Positions 19,431 to 27,746 of a stretch of DNA of 64,000 bases are shown piece by piece. The DNA is from Bradyrhizobium genosp. SA-3 (GTDB lineage: Bacteria; Pseudomonadota; Alphaproteobacteria; Rhizobiales; Xanthobacteraceae), in NCBI RefSeq assembly GCF_004212635.1, contig NZ_PSRT01000007.1, positions 1-64,000 of the forward strand. Direction: 5' to 3'. Both the position numbers and the translations under genes were made by a program. How positions within the stretch are numbered: position 1 is the first letter of the stretch; each line of letters begins with the position of its first letter. The notes under the pieces are model-generated. The model searched no databases. It was given only the letters and a program-made list of their open reading frames with translations, and was not told the origin of the DNA.

Positions 19431-20798
19431 GTGAGCCGCGCGTTTGTGACCTTAGAAGGCAGCGCCACATTGGCCGATATGACCGAAATTGCCGATTCCG
19501 ACTTTCGCCACGCGCAGCGGCATATCCGGCTGGACACGATCCTGCGGCTGCGCTGGCTCGCGGTGCTGGGGCAGCTCGCCGCGATCTTCATCGTGGCGCA
19601 GGGGCTGGAGTTCAATGTCGAGATCGCCCCCTGCGTCAGCATCATCGCCCTGTCGGCGGCGCTCAATCTGGCGCTCCAGACCGCGGCCAATCCGATGCAG
19701 CGGCTGGAGCCGATGCAGGCGGCCGGGCTGCTGGCGCTGAACATCGTGGAATTGGCTGGTCTGTTGTTCTTCACCGGCGGCCTCCAGAACCCGTTCTCGT
19801 TCCTGTTCCTCGCGCCCGTGCTGATCTCGGCCACGGCGCTGCCGGCCCGCTTCACCTTCGGCCTCGGCCTCCTCGCTGTGGCCTGCGCCTCGGTCCTGTT
19901 CTTCTTCCATTCGCCGCTGCCGTGGGATTCCGACGATCCGCTGGTGCTGCCGCCGATCTATCTCGTCGGTGTCTGGCTCTCGATCGCGCTCGCGATCGGC
20001 GTCACCAGCCTCTACTCCTTCCAGGTGACCGAGGAGGCGCGCAAGCTCGCGGACGCGCTGGCCGCAACCGAGCTGGTGTTGACGCGCGAGCAGCATCTGA
20101 CCCAGCTCGACGGATTGGCTGCCGCGGCCGCGCACGAGCTCGGCACGCCGCTCGCGACCATCTTCCTGATCTCGCGCGAGCTGGAAAAAACGGTGAAGGA
20201 CCCGAGCTTTGCCGCCGACCTGAAAACCTTGCGCGAGCAGACCCAGCGCTGCCGCGACATCCTGAGCAAGATCACCCAGCTGTCCTCCACCGGCGCGCCG
20301 TTCGACCGCATGAAGCTGTCGGAGCTGATCGAGGAGGTGGTGGCGCCGCACCGCGATTTCGGTGTCGACATCAAGGTGCGGATCGCAGTGGCCGTCGCAG
20401 CCGAGCCGGTCGGCTCACGCAATCCGGCAATCCTCTACGGCATCGGCAACATCGTCGAGAACGCGGTCGATTTCGCTCGCACCACCGTCGAGGTGAACGC
20501 CTGGTGGAACAAGGACGATATCGAGCTCGTGATCTCCGACGACGGCCCCGGCATCCCGCCCGACATCCTCAACCGGATCGGCGAGCCCTATCTGTCGCGG
20601 CGGCGCACCCAGGATGAAGGCAGCGAACGACGCGGCCTCGGCCTCGGCGTCTTCATCGCGCGCACACTGCTCGAACGCACTGGCGCCAAGGTCTCGTTTA
20701 CCAACCGGACCTTTCCGGACCACGGCGCGGTGGTCCAGATCAATTGGCCGCGAGAGCGTTTTGAGGCTATCGAGACGCTTGAAGAAACAATAGGATAG
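19431..20798 (+). CDS. regS: Redox-sensing histidine kinase RegS (RegB/PrrB/ActS family)
   Basis: Inner-membrane kinase that phosphorylates RegR when respiration or quinone redox state changes. The 455 residues show six membrane segments, GGLQNPF between segments (about residue 116, where RegB relatives carry the quinone-binding motif), an H-box AAAHELGTPLATI (His about 235), a QRCRDIL stretch whose Cys (about 272) matches the redox Cys of RegB, and ATP-binding N and G boxes (DDGPGIP, GLGLGVF). I start at GTG 19431; an ATG at 19479 (MTEIADSDF) is as likely. regR lies 103 bp downstream. Confidence 0.93.
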   Translation: MSRAFVTLEGSATLADMTEIADSDFRHAQRHIRLDTILRLRWLAVLGQLAAIFIVAQGLEFNVEIAPCVSIIALSAALNLALQTAANPMQRLEPMQAAGLLALNIVELAGLLFFTGGLQNPFSFLFLAPVLISATALPARFTFGLGLLAVACASVLFFFHSPLPWDSDDPLVLPPIYLVGVWLSIALAIGVTSLYSFQVTEEARKLADALAATELVLTREQHLTQLDGLAAAAAHELGTPLATIFLISRELEKTVKDPSFAADLKTLREQTQRCRDILSKITQLSSTGAPFDRMKLSELIEEVVAPHRDFGVDIKVRIAVAVAAEPVGSRNPAILYGIGNIVENAVDFARTTVEVNAWWNKDDIELVISDDGPGIPPDILNRIGEPYLSRRRTQDEGSERRGLGLGVFIARTLLERTGAKVSFTNRTFPDHGAVVQINWPRERFEAIETLEETIG

Positions 20799-20901
20799 GC
20801 CGCGACCTTGCGTCGCACAACGGGACCGATCGACCATTTGCCGCCTTGGCACCGACCGATTGCGACGCCATATGTCAATGCGCTGGAGAGAGGACAACAC
20901 C

Positions 20902-21456
20902 TTGAACGCCATCGCCGAACTGAACGAACAGACCGACCGCTCGCTTCTCATCGTGGAAGACGACAAGCCGTTTCTGGAGCGGCTGTCGCGCGCGATGGAG
21001 ACACGGGGCTTTGCCGTAACGTCGTGCGACACCGTCTCGGACGGGCTCGCGCAGATCGGCAAGTCCGCTCCGGCCTACGCGGTGGTCGATCTGCGGCTCG
21101 GCGACGGCAACGGTCTCGACGTGGTCTCAGCGCTGAAGAAGAAGCGCCCGGATGCGCGCGCGATCGTGCTGACCGGCTATGGCAACATCGCCACCGCCGT
21201 CACCGCGGTGAAGATGGGCGCGATCGATTATCTGTCGAAGCCGGCCGACGCCGACGACGTCGTCGCCGCGCTGCTCTCGACCAGCGCGGAGAAATCCGAG
21301 CTGCCGACCAATCCGATGTCCGCCGACCGCGTGCGCTGGGAGCACATCCAGCGCATCTACGAAATGTGCAACCGCAACGTCTCGGAGACGGCGCGCCGGC
21401 TCAACATGCACCGCCGCACGCTGCAGCGCATTCTGGCCAAGCGCGCGCCGCGGTAA
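20902..21456 (+). CDS. regR: Response regulator RegR (RegA/PrrA/ActR family)
   Basis: DNA-binding partner of RegS; in Bradyrhizobium the pair activates nitrogen-fixation and anaerobic genes through nifA. With the TTG at 20902 the protein is 184 residues, the classic RegA length, and puts the phospho-acceptor at Asp63 (VVDLRLGDG). AGGA lies 7 bases before this TTG, while in-frame ATGs at 20872 and 20878 have none. The receiver domain is followed by a short linker with prolines and a Fis-type helix-turn-helix (NVSETARRLNMHRRTLQRIL). Confidence 0.95.
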   Translation: MNAIAELNEQTDRSLLIVEDDKPFLERLSRAMETRGFAVTSCDTVSDGLAQIGKSAPAYAVVDLRLGDGNGLDVVSALKKKRPDARAIVLTGYGNIATAVTAVKMGAIDYLSKPADADDVVAALLSTSAEKSELPTNPMSADRVRWEHIQRIYEMCNRNVSETARRLNMHRRTLQRILAKRAPR

Positions 21457-21462
21457 CGGTCT

Positions 21463-21590
21463 CGTAGGGTGGGCAAAGGCGCGCAGCGCCGTGCCCACCG
21501 CTTCTGCCTCAATTCTGATGTTGAATGGTGGGCACGCTTCCGCCTTCGCTCTTCGAGCTACGGCGGACAAGTCGCTTTGCCCACCCTACG
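21463..21590. repeat. Interspersed palindromic element, family B
   Basis: CGTAGGGTGGGCAAAGGCG at one end and CGCTTTGCCCACCCTACG at the other, with GTGCCCACC/GGTGGGCAC inner arms. Lies between the convergent regR and mmcB genes. Confidence 0.8.
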
Positions 21591-21612
21591 GCGTCTGCGC
21601 TCGCGATCGCCG

Positions 21613-22104
21613 CTACTCCCAGAAATCCGCATGCCCCTGCGGATCGACCAGGCGGTTGATCCGCAGCGCAGCCGCCATCGCAAAGCGCACCGTCATCTGC
21701 TTGCGCGTGGCGGCAGCAAGCTTGTGCTCGGGCGCCGCGCAATGCATGTGCGCGCCATAGGCGTCGGCGACGATCAGGCCGGTGTCTTCAGGAAAGATCT
21801 CGCACGGCAGATCCTGCGTGAAGGCGAAGAACAGCCGGTCGCAATGGGCGCGGTATTCGTGCCATTTCTGATCAGCGCGCAGATCCTCGACCGACGATTT
21901 GATCTCGATGATCCAGATCTCGCCGCGCTCGTTCAGCGCGACGAGATCGGCGCGGCGGCCCGAGGGCAGCGGCAATTCGCTGATGCAGGAGAAACCGAGC
22001 GAGCGCAGCAGCCGCGCGGTGCCGCGCGCGACCGCCAGTGCGGTCTCCGACTGGCGACGGTCGGGTGGTGGAACAAGAGCGATGTTGCGGGCGGTGCTGT
22101 CCAT
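21613..22104 (-). CDS. mmcB: MmcB family DNA repair protein
   Basis: A 163-residue alphaproteobacterial protein of the PD-(D/E)XK-like fold, linked to mutagenic DNA repair. Visible are GFSCISELPLPSGRRADLVAL and WIIEIKSSVEDLRADQKW, where the Asp and the ExK motif form the expected metal site, then AHCDRLFFAFTQDL and a C-terminal FAMAAALRINRLVDPQGHA. The ATG at 22104 fits relatives; no clear ribosome site. Overlaps no other gene; divergent from the GH13 gene, with a family A repeat in the gap. Confidence 0.85.
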   Translation of the reverse strand: MDSTARNIALVPPPDRRQSETALAVARGTARLLRSLGFSCISELPLPSGRRADLVALNERGEIWIIEIKSSVEDLRADQKWHEYRAHCDRLFFAFTQDLPCEIFPEDTGLIVADAYGAHMHCAAPEHKLAAATRKQMTVRFAMAAALRINRLVDPQGHADFWE

Positions 22105-22134
22105 GGGGGGAGGATAGCCGATTCCGTTCTCGAT

Positions 22135-22264
22135 GTCGTCCCGGCGCAGGCCGGGACCCATAACCACAGGGAGGCGTTTGGCGAAGACTCGTAGTGAGCC
22201 CTTTCTCGGTATGAATACCGCGCTCCACCGATAGATCACGCGGTATGGGCTTCGCCGGGACGAC
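22135..22264. repeat. Interspersed palindromic element, family A
   Basis: GTCGTCCCGGCGCAGGCCGGG with a matching GCTTCGCCGGGACGAC end and the shared CCCATAACCACAGG and GGCGAAGACTCGTAGT middle. It lies in the gap between divergent mmcB and the GH13 gene, so promoters must read around it. Confidence 0.8.
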
Positions 22265-22339
22265 ACTCGGGAACCTCCCTCCTCCCTCGCACTTATCACG
22301 CAGCCGCCGCACCTCGGCGGCCCACGAGTCTGCGCGCGC

Positions 22340-24013
22340 ATGATCGACGATCTCTGGTACAAGAACGGCGTGATCTACTGCCTTTCCGTCGGCTCCTATA
22401 TGGATGCCAATGGCGACGGCGTCGGCGACTTCAAGGGCCTCTTGCGCCGGCTCGACTATCTGCACGGTCTCGGCATCACCACGATCTGGCTGATGCCGTT
22501 CCAGATTTCGCCGCAGCGCGACGACGGCTACGACATTGCGGACTATTACAGCGTCGATTCCCGCTACGGCACGCTCGGCGATTTCGTCGAGTTCACCCAT
22601 GGCTGCAAGCAGCGTGGCATCCGCGTCATCATCGATCTCGTCGTCAACCACACCTCGGACCAGCATCACTGGTTCAAGGAGGCGCGGCGCGACAAGAACT
22701 CGCCCTATCGCGACTGGTACGTCTGGTCCGACAAGAAGCCGGCTAACGCCAACGAGGGGATGGTGTTTCCCGGCGTGCAGAAATCGACCTGGACGCGCGA
22801 CAAGGAAGCCGGCGCCTGGTATTTTCATCGCTTCTACGATTTCCAGCCCGATCTCAACACCTCGAACCCGCACGTGCAGGCTGAGATCCTGAAGATCATG
22901 GGCTTCTGGATCCAGCTCGGCGTCTCCGGCTTTCGCATGGATGCGGTGCCGTTCGTGATCGCGACCAAGGGCGCCAAGGTGAAGAAGCCGGTCGAACAGT
23001 ACGACATGCTGCGCGCGTTTCGCGAATTCCTGCAATGGCGGCAGGGCGACGCCATCATCCTCGCCGAGGCCAATGTGCTGCCGAAGACGGACATGGAATA
23101 TTTCGGCCGCGACGCCGACCGCATGCACATGATGTTCAACTTCCAGGTCAACCAGCATCTGTTCTATGCGCTGGCCTCGGCCGATTCGCGGCCGCTGGCG
23201 AAGGCGCTGAAGGCGACCAAGCCGCGGCCCGCCACGGCGCAATGGGGCCTGTTCCTGCGCAATCACGACGAGCTCGATCTCGGACGGTTGACCAAGGCGC
23301 AGCGCGAGGTCGTGTTCAAATGCTTCGGACCCGACAAGGATATGCAGCTCTACGATCGCGGCATAAGGCGGCGCCTCGCACCGATGCTGGGCGGCGACCG
23401 CCGGCGGCTCGAACTCGCCTACAGCCTGGTGTGCACATTGCCGGGGACGCCCGTGATCCGCTATGGCGACGAGATCGCGATGGGCGATGACCTGTCGCTG
23501 CCCGAACGCGATTGCGCGCGCACGCCGATGCAATGGTCGACCGAGCCGCATGGCGGCTTCACCAAGAGCGACAAACCGGCATGCCCTGTGATCGACAAGG
23601 GGCCGTACGGCTATCCGCATGTCAACGTCGCAAAACAGCGACGCGATCCCAACTCCATGCTGAACTGGACCGAACGCATCGTGCGCATGCGCAAGGAGGT
23701 GCCGGAAGTCGGCTGGGGCGACTTCACGATCATTCCTGTGCGCGATCCCGCTGTGTTCATCATGCGCTATGACTGGCGCAACAATTCGGTGCTGTTCATG
23801 CACAATCTCGACGAGAAGCCGCGCGAGATCGCGTTCTCGGCGGGGCTGCCTGATGGGGCCGGCGCGCACCTCATCAACCTGCTCGCGGAAGATCACAGCC
23901 ACGCCGACAAGCGCGGCCAGCACCGCGTCGTGCTGGAGCCCTACGGCTATCGCTGGTATCGCGTCGGCGGGCTGGATTATCTGCTGAAGCGGAGCGACAT
24001 TGAGATGCGATAG
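22340..24013 (+). CDS. GH13 alpha-amylase family protein, trehalose synthase-like
   Basis: A 557-residue cytoplasmic GH13 enzyme. The catalytic set is present: DLVVNHTSDQH (region I), GFRMDAVPF with nucleophile Asp (region II), ILAEANV with the acid/base Glu, and LRNHDELD (region IV). The QPDLNTSNPHVQ stretch and the overall start VIYCLSVGSYMDANGDGVGD resemble maltose-trehalose interconverting enzymes (TreS), but it lacks a fused maltokinase domain. Either trehalose synthase or a related glucosyl transferase; this cannot be settled from motifs. Faces the second GH13 gene across a palindromic repeat. Confidence 0.85.
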   Translation: MIDDLWYKNGVIYCLSVGSYMDANGDGVGDFKGLLRRLDYLHGLGITTIWLMPFQISPQRDDGYDIADYYSVDSRYGTLGDFVEFTHGCKQRGIRVIIDLVVNHTSDQHHWFKEARRDKNSPYRDWYVWSDKKPANANEGMVFPGVQKSTWTRDKEAGAWYFHRFYDFQPDLNTSNPHVQAEILKIMGFWIQLGVSGFRMDAVPFVIATKGAKVKKPVEQYDMLRAFREFLQWRQGDAIILAEANVLPKTDMEYFGRDADRMHMMFNFQVNQHLFYALASADSRPLAKALKATKPRPATAQWGLFLRNHDELDLGRLTKAQREVVFKCFGPDKDMQLYDRGIRRRLAPMLGGDRRRLELAYSLVCTLPGTPVIRYGDEIAMGDDLSLPERDCARTPMQWSTEPHGGFTKSDKPACPVIDKGPYGYPHVNVAKQRRDPNSMLNWTERIVRMRKEVPEVGWGDFTIIPVRDPAVFIMRYDWRNNSVLFMHNLDEKPREIAFSAGLPDGAGAHLINLLAEDHSHADKRGQHRVVLEPYGYRWYRVGGLDYLLKRSDIEMR

Positions 24014-24035
24014 TTTGCCCCGCGGCTTCAACGAT

Positions 24036-24115
24036 CGTCATTGCGAGCGCAGCGAAGCAATCCAGAATCTTTCCGCGGAGGGACTCTGGATTGCTTCGCT
24101 ACGCTCGCAATGACG
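24036..24115. repeat. Interspersed palindromic element, family E
   Basis: CGTCATTGCGAGCGCAGCGA and its inverse TCGCTACGCTCGCAATGACG with GAAGCAATCCAGA/TCTGGATTGCTTC arms: a near-perfect 80-bp hairpin between two convergent genes. Companion of 18418-18535. Confidence 0.85.
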
Positions 24116-24201
24116 AGGAGATAGTGTCGGCCACAACTCTCCGCCGTTGCGCTTCGCTTGTCCAGGACGGCGGAGCATGACGCTGTCGCCTCATTCTCCG
24201 T

Positions 24202-25800
24202 TTACGGCGCCGCCACCACCACGCCCTCATTCCCGCGCAAATCCAGCACGCCCTCCAGCCGCTCACCCTCCCGATCGAGAAACGTTGACAGCAGGATCTC
24301 GCTGCCGAAGCGGATGGCGCTGGTGGTCACGGCGATCGGATCGGCGCCGAGATTGAGCGCCACGACCACGGCCCGGCCGCCGGCCTCGCGGCGATAGATC
24401 AGGAGATCGCCTTGCGCCGCGATCGGATGATAGTCGCCTGCCATCAGCGGCGGCGAGCCCTTCCGCAAGGCGATCAAGCGCTTGTACAGCGTCAGGATCG
24501 AGCGCGAATCGGCCTCGAGATTGGCGACGTTCTCGTGGATATGATCCTCCGGCAGCGGCAGCCACGGCCGGACCTCGGAGAAGCCGGCGAAATTGGAGGA
24601 ATCCCACTGCATCGGGGTACGGCAGCCGTCGCGGCCGACACCGATGCCGGGCACGTTCTTCTCGAAGGGATCGCGCACGTCCTCCGGCGCGATCGCGAGC
24701 TGATGCATGCCGATCTCGTCGCCGTAATAGAGCGTCGGCGTGCCGCGCAGCGTCAGCAGCAGCATGGCGGCGACGCGGGCCTGCTCGGGACCAACCCGGC
24801 TTGCGACGCGCGGACGATCGTGATTGCCGAGCACCCAGTTCGGCCAGGCGCCGCGCGGCAGCGCCTTCTCGTAATCCTCGATGATCTTCTCGATCGAGCG
24901 CGCGCTCCAGAAGGTCGAGAGCAGCGCGAAGTTGAACGGCATCTGCGCGCCGGTGAGATCGTTGCCGTAATAGGCCATCAAGCGATGCAGCGGCAGATAG
25001 ATCTCGCCGATCAAGACGCGCGCGCCAAAGGCATCGGTGACACGCCGCATCTCGGCGATCACGTCATGCACCTCGGGCTGATCGGTCGAGTATTGCGTCA
25101 GGATCTTCTCGTTCGGCGGCCGGCCCTCGACGTAATGCGGGTTCGGCGGATTGTCGCGGAATTCGACGTCCTTGATCAGGTGCCAGATCACGTCGACGCG
25201 GAAGCCGTCGACGCCCTTCTCCAGCCAGAATCGCATCACGTCGTAGATCGCGGCGCGCGCGTCCGGATTGCGCCAGTTGAGGTCCGGCTGCTGGGCGAGG
25301 AAGGCGTGGTAGTAATATTGGCCGGTGGTCTCGTCGAATTGCCACGCGCTGCCGCCGAACTCGGACAGCCAGTTGTTCGGCACCCCGCCATCAGGCGCCG
25401 GATCGCGCCAGATGTACCAGTCGCGCTTGGGATTGTCGCGCGAGGACCGGCTCTCGACGAACCAGGGATGCTGGTCCGAGGTGTGGTTCGGCACGAGGTC
25501 GAGGATCAGCTTCAGGCCATTTTCGTGGGCGGCGGCGAGCAGCGCATCGAAATCGGCCATCGTGCCGAACAGCGGCTCGATGCCGGTATAGTCGGAAATG
25601 TCGTAGCCGAAATCCGCCATCGGCGAGGGGAAGATTGGCGACAGCCAGATCGCGTCGACGCCGAGCGATTTGACGTAAGGCAGCCGTCCGAGGATGCCAG
25701 CGAGATCGCCGACGCCGTCGCCATCCGAGTCCTGAAAGGAGCGCGGATAGATCTGATAGAAGATGCCGTCGCGCCACCAATTCTCGCCGCTCTGAGCCAT
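24202..25800 (-). CDS. GH13 alpha-glucosidase / oligo-1,6-glucosidase
   Basis: A 532-residue GH13 enzyme releasing glucose from short alpha-glucosides. Motifs: DGVGDLAGI, LVPNHTSDQHPWF (region I), GFRVDVIWHLI (nucleophile Asp), LIGEIYLP (acid/base Glu), LGNHDRPR (region IV). The C-terminal beta domain is complete. No signal peptide, so intracellular. The ATG at 25800 (MAQSGENWWRDGIFYQIYPR) is the family start. Opposes the TreS-like gene, so the two enzymes probably act on the same trehalose/maltose pool but are transcribed separately. Confidence 0.9.
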   Translation of the reverse strand: MAQSGENWWRDGIFYQIYPRSFQDSDGDGVGDLAGILGRLPYVKSLGVDAIWLSPIFPSPMADFGYDISDYTGIEPLFGTMADFDALLAAAHENGLKLILDLVPNHTSDQHPWFVESRSSRDNPKRDWYIWRDPAPDGGVPNNWLSEFGGSAWQFDETTGQYYYHAFLAQQPDLNWRNPDARAAIYDVMRFWLEKGVDGFRVDVIWHLIKDVEFRDNPPNPHYVEGRPPNEKILTQYSTDQPEVHDVIAEMRRVTDAFGARVLIGEIYLPLHRLMAYYGNDLTGAQMPFNFALLSTFWSARSIEKIIEDYEKALPRGAWPNWVLGNHDRPRVASRVGPEQARVAAMLLLTLRGTPTLYYGDEIGMHQLAIAPEDVRDPFEKNVPGIGVGRDGCRTPMQWDSSNFAGFSEVRPWLPLPEDHIHENVANLEADSRSILTLYKRLIALRKGSPPLMAGDYHPIAAQGDLLIYRREAGGRAVVVALNLGADPIAVTTSAIRFGSEILLSTFLDREGERLEGVLDLRGNEGVVVAAP

Positions 25801-25978
25801 GCCGGAAAACCCACCGAAAAGTCTGCGCCTCGCGCGGGAGAACGCGACAGCAACGCCCCGGTTCAGATTGGCAGGTCAATTGGGACGGCCGTGTGACGGT
25901 TGTTCCCCGGGCTCGTTCCGAATGTTTGCCCCCGAATCTTTTGCTTGGCGGCCTGGCAAAAATCGGCATTGTGAGGCC

Positions 25979-26647
25979 ATGACCGAGCAAAACGATACCA
26001 AAGCCAAAGCTGGCGCGATCATCGTTCCCGTGACGCTGTTCGAGCAGAACTGCACCGTCATCTGGGACGAGCCTTCCAAGAAGGCCGTGGTGATTGATCC
26101 CGGCGGCGACGTGCCGAAGATTCTGGATGCGATCAAGCAGACCGGCGTCAGCGTGGAGAAGATCTGGCTGACCCATGGTCATATCGACCATGTCGGCGGC
26201 GCTGCCGACTTGCGCGACGCGCTGAAGGTGCCGATCGAGGGCCCGCATGAAGCGGACAAGTTCCTGCTCGACAACGTGGTCGAGAGCGGCGCGCGCTTCG
26301 GCATGACCGGGGTGCGCAATTTTGCGCCGGACCGCTGGCTCAACGAAGGCGACAGCGTCTCGATCGGCGGCCTGCAGTTCGACATCCTGCACTGCCCCGG
26401 GCATTCGCCCGGCAGCGTGGTGTTCTTCAACAAGGACTTGCGTTTTGCCCATGTCGGCGACGTCCTGTTCGCAGGTTCGGTCGGACGCACCGACCTGCCC
26501 GGCGGCAGTCACGCCACGCTGATCAACTCAATTCTGACCAAGCTGTTGCCGCTCGGCGACGACGTCGGCTTCATCTGCGGCCATGGCGCCGGCTCGAGCA
26601 TCGGCCAGGAGCGGATGACCAATCCGTTCATCACCGGCGAGATGTAA
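25979..26647 (+). CDS. MBL-fold metallo-hydrolase (glyoxalase II-like)
   Basis: A 222-residue cytoplasmic metallo-beta-lactamase fold hydrolase. The metal ligands are seen in LTHGHIDHVGG (THxHxDH, about residues 67-74), the CPGHSPGS histidine, the Asp in HVGDVLFAGSVGR and the C-terminal GHG. Close to the YcbL/glyoxalase II-like group, so a thioester substrate is possible. The ATG at 25979 follows GTGAGGCC. Its 3' end lies 4 bp from the end of the convergent HxlR gene. Confidence 0.88.
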   Translation: MTEQNDTKAKAGAIIVPVTLFEQNCTVIWDEPSKKAVVIDPGGDVPKILDAIKQTGVSVEKIWLTHGHIDHVGGAADLRDALKVPIEGPHEADKFLLDNVVESGARFGMTGVRNFAPDRWLNEGDSVSIGGLQFDILHCPGHSPGSVVFFNKDLRFAHVGDVLFAGSVGRTDLPGGSHATLINSILTKLLPLGDDVGFICGHGAGSSIGQERMTNPFITGEM

Positions 26648-26651
26648 GGTA

Positions 26652-27038
26652 TTACTCGGCGGCGTCCGCCAGCGCCGCGGGTTCGCCGAGGTTGCGCTCG
26701 CCCCATTCCCGGATCGCAGCGACGACCGGCACAAAACTCCTGCCCTTGCGGGTCAGGCGATATTCGACCTTGGGCGGCACCTCGCCGAAATCCTTGCGGT
26801 CGATCAGGCCGCTTTGCGTCAGCGCCTTCAATTCGCGGCTGAGCACGCGCGGGGTGATCTCGGCGCTGCCTTCCGTGCCGCGCAGCAGGCCGCTCCTGAT
26901 CTCGCCATAGCGGCGCGGACCGTCCTTGAGGTCCCAGACGATGCGCAGCTTGTACTTGCCGCTGATCATCTTCTGAAACGCCGCGACCGGACAGGTGCGC
27001 GCGGGGTTCGGTCTTGCCTTCGCCCTTGCCTTGGCCAT
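26652..27038 (-). CDS. HxlR family winged-helix transcriptional regulator
   Basis: A 128-residue regulator with CPVAAFQKMISGKYKLRIVWDL (HxlR-type N-terminal cysteine and helix), the winged helix ITPRVLSRELKALTQSGLI and KVEYRLTRKGRSF. HxlR members often sense thiol or aldehyde stress through that Cys. The ATG at 27038 has GGAGGAG at ideal spacing, and the upstream 58 codons of the open frame run through a repeat and are rejected. Divergent from the small 27235 gene, which it probably regulates. Confidence 0.9.
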   Translation of the reverse strand: MAKARAKARPNPARTCPVAAFQKMISGKYKLRIVWDLKDGPRRYGEIRSGLLRGTEGSAEITPRVLSRELKALTQSGLIDRKDFGEVPPKVEYRLTRKGRSFVPVVAAIREWGERNLGEPAALADAAE

Positions 27039-27060
27039 GTCGTCTCCTCCAGGCGCAGAA

Positions 27061-27120
27061 TTCCTGTCTTGACGCGTTTTCTTTACGCGAACCGGTCTCC
27101 ACTTCGCTCGAAAGCGCTTT
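27061..27120. repeat. Interspersed element, family D, right part only
   Basis: TTCCTGTCTTGACGCG, TTTTCTTTACGCGAACCGG and CACTTCGCTCGAAAGCGCTTT match the right two thirds of 16066-16160 and 52746-52850; the TAGAGCC hairpin is absent. Sits between the HxlR gene and its divergent neighbour. Confidence 0.75.
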
Positions 27121-27234
27121 GGCACGAGGATAGGAGCGACACCGAAAAAGTCCATACTATCAATTTTGTCCATACTTGCAGGATCGCTTGCAAGCCGCAG
27201 ATGATGACGCACACGACGAAGTAAGGAGCGTCAC

Positions 27235-27543
27235 ATGAAGCACTTCATGATCACATATGCGTTCAGGAACGGCACGACGGAGGCCTGGCACCAGGAGATC
27301 GGCCGTTTCATCAAGGCGATCGACGGCGATCCGGAACTGAAAGGGCGGATCGGCTATCGTGTCCTGAAGCACCGCGATGACGGCAGCTATATCCACCTCG
27401 CCAGCGTCACCGACGATGCCGCGCAAAAAACGCTGCAATCGCGCGACTTCTTTAAGGCCTATCAGGAGATGACGCGGAAGGTGGCCGGCGGCGAGGTCAC
27501 GGTGACGCCGATCGAGGTGATTGACGCAACGGCTTCGGGTTGA
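27235..27543 (+). CDS. Small hypothetical protein, probable dimeric alpha/beta-barrel (ABM-like)
   Basis: A 102-residue protein. The layout MKHFMITYAFRNGT, a long first helix WHQEIGRFIKAIDG, YRVLKHRDDGSYIHLASV, a second helix and a last strand VTVTPIEVI resemble the ferredoxin-like dimeric barrel of antibiotic-biosynthesis monooxygenase-type proteins. No cofactor site is evident. GGAG lies upstream of the ATG. Divergent from the HxlR regulator, the usual target position. Confidence 0.7.
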   Translation: MKHFMITYAFRNGTTEAWHQEIGRFIKAIDGDPELKGRIGYRVLKHRDDGSYIHLASVTDDAAQKTLQSRDFFKAYQEMTRKVAGGEVTVTPIEVIDATASG

Positions 27544-27579
27544 CGCGAACGACGCGACGGCGCCGCCAAAAACTCCGCT

Positions 27580-27733
27580 GTCGTCCCGGACAAGCGCAAG
27601 CGCAGATCCGGGACCCATAACCACAGGGAGGAGTTTGGGGCAGCCTGATAATTCCGAGTCCCCGCAACCACGTCCGCCTGTGGTTATGGGTCCCGGATCG
27701 GCGCGCACTTGGGGCGCGCTTGTCCGGGACGAC
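27580..27733. repeat. Interspersed palindromic element, family A, longest variant
   Basis: GTCGTCCCGGACAAGCGC...GCGCGCTTGTCCGGGACGAC ends, with TCCGGGACCCATAACCACAG and its inverse CTGTGGTTATGGGTCCCGGA. The arms differ from other copies in a compensated way, which points to selection for pairing. Lies between convergent genes. Confidence 0.8.
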
Positions 27734-27746
27734 GGCGGGGACGGAG

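Noticed and set aside
21457-21612. Small coding genes inside the repeats (frames such as VPAKAGTHNH)
   Set aside because: These are translated palindromes that recur in every copy; no start signals.
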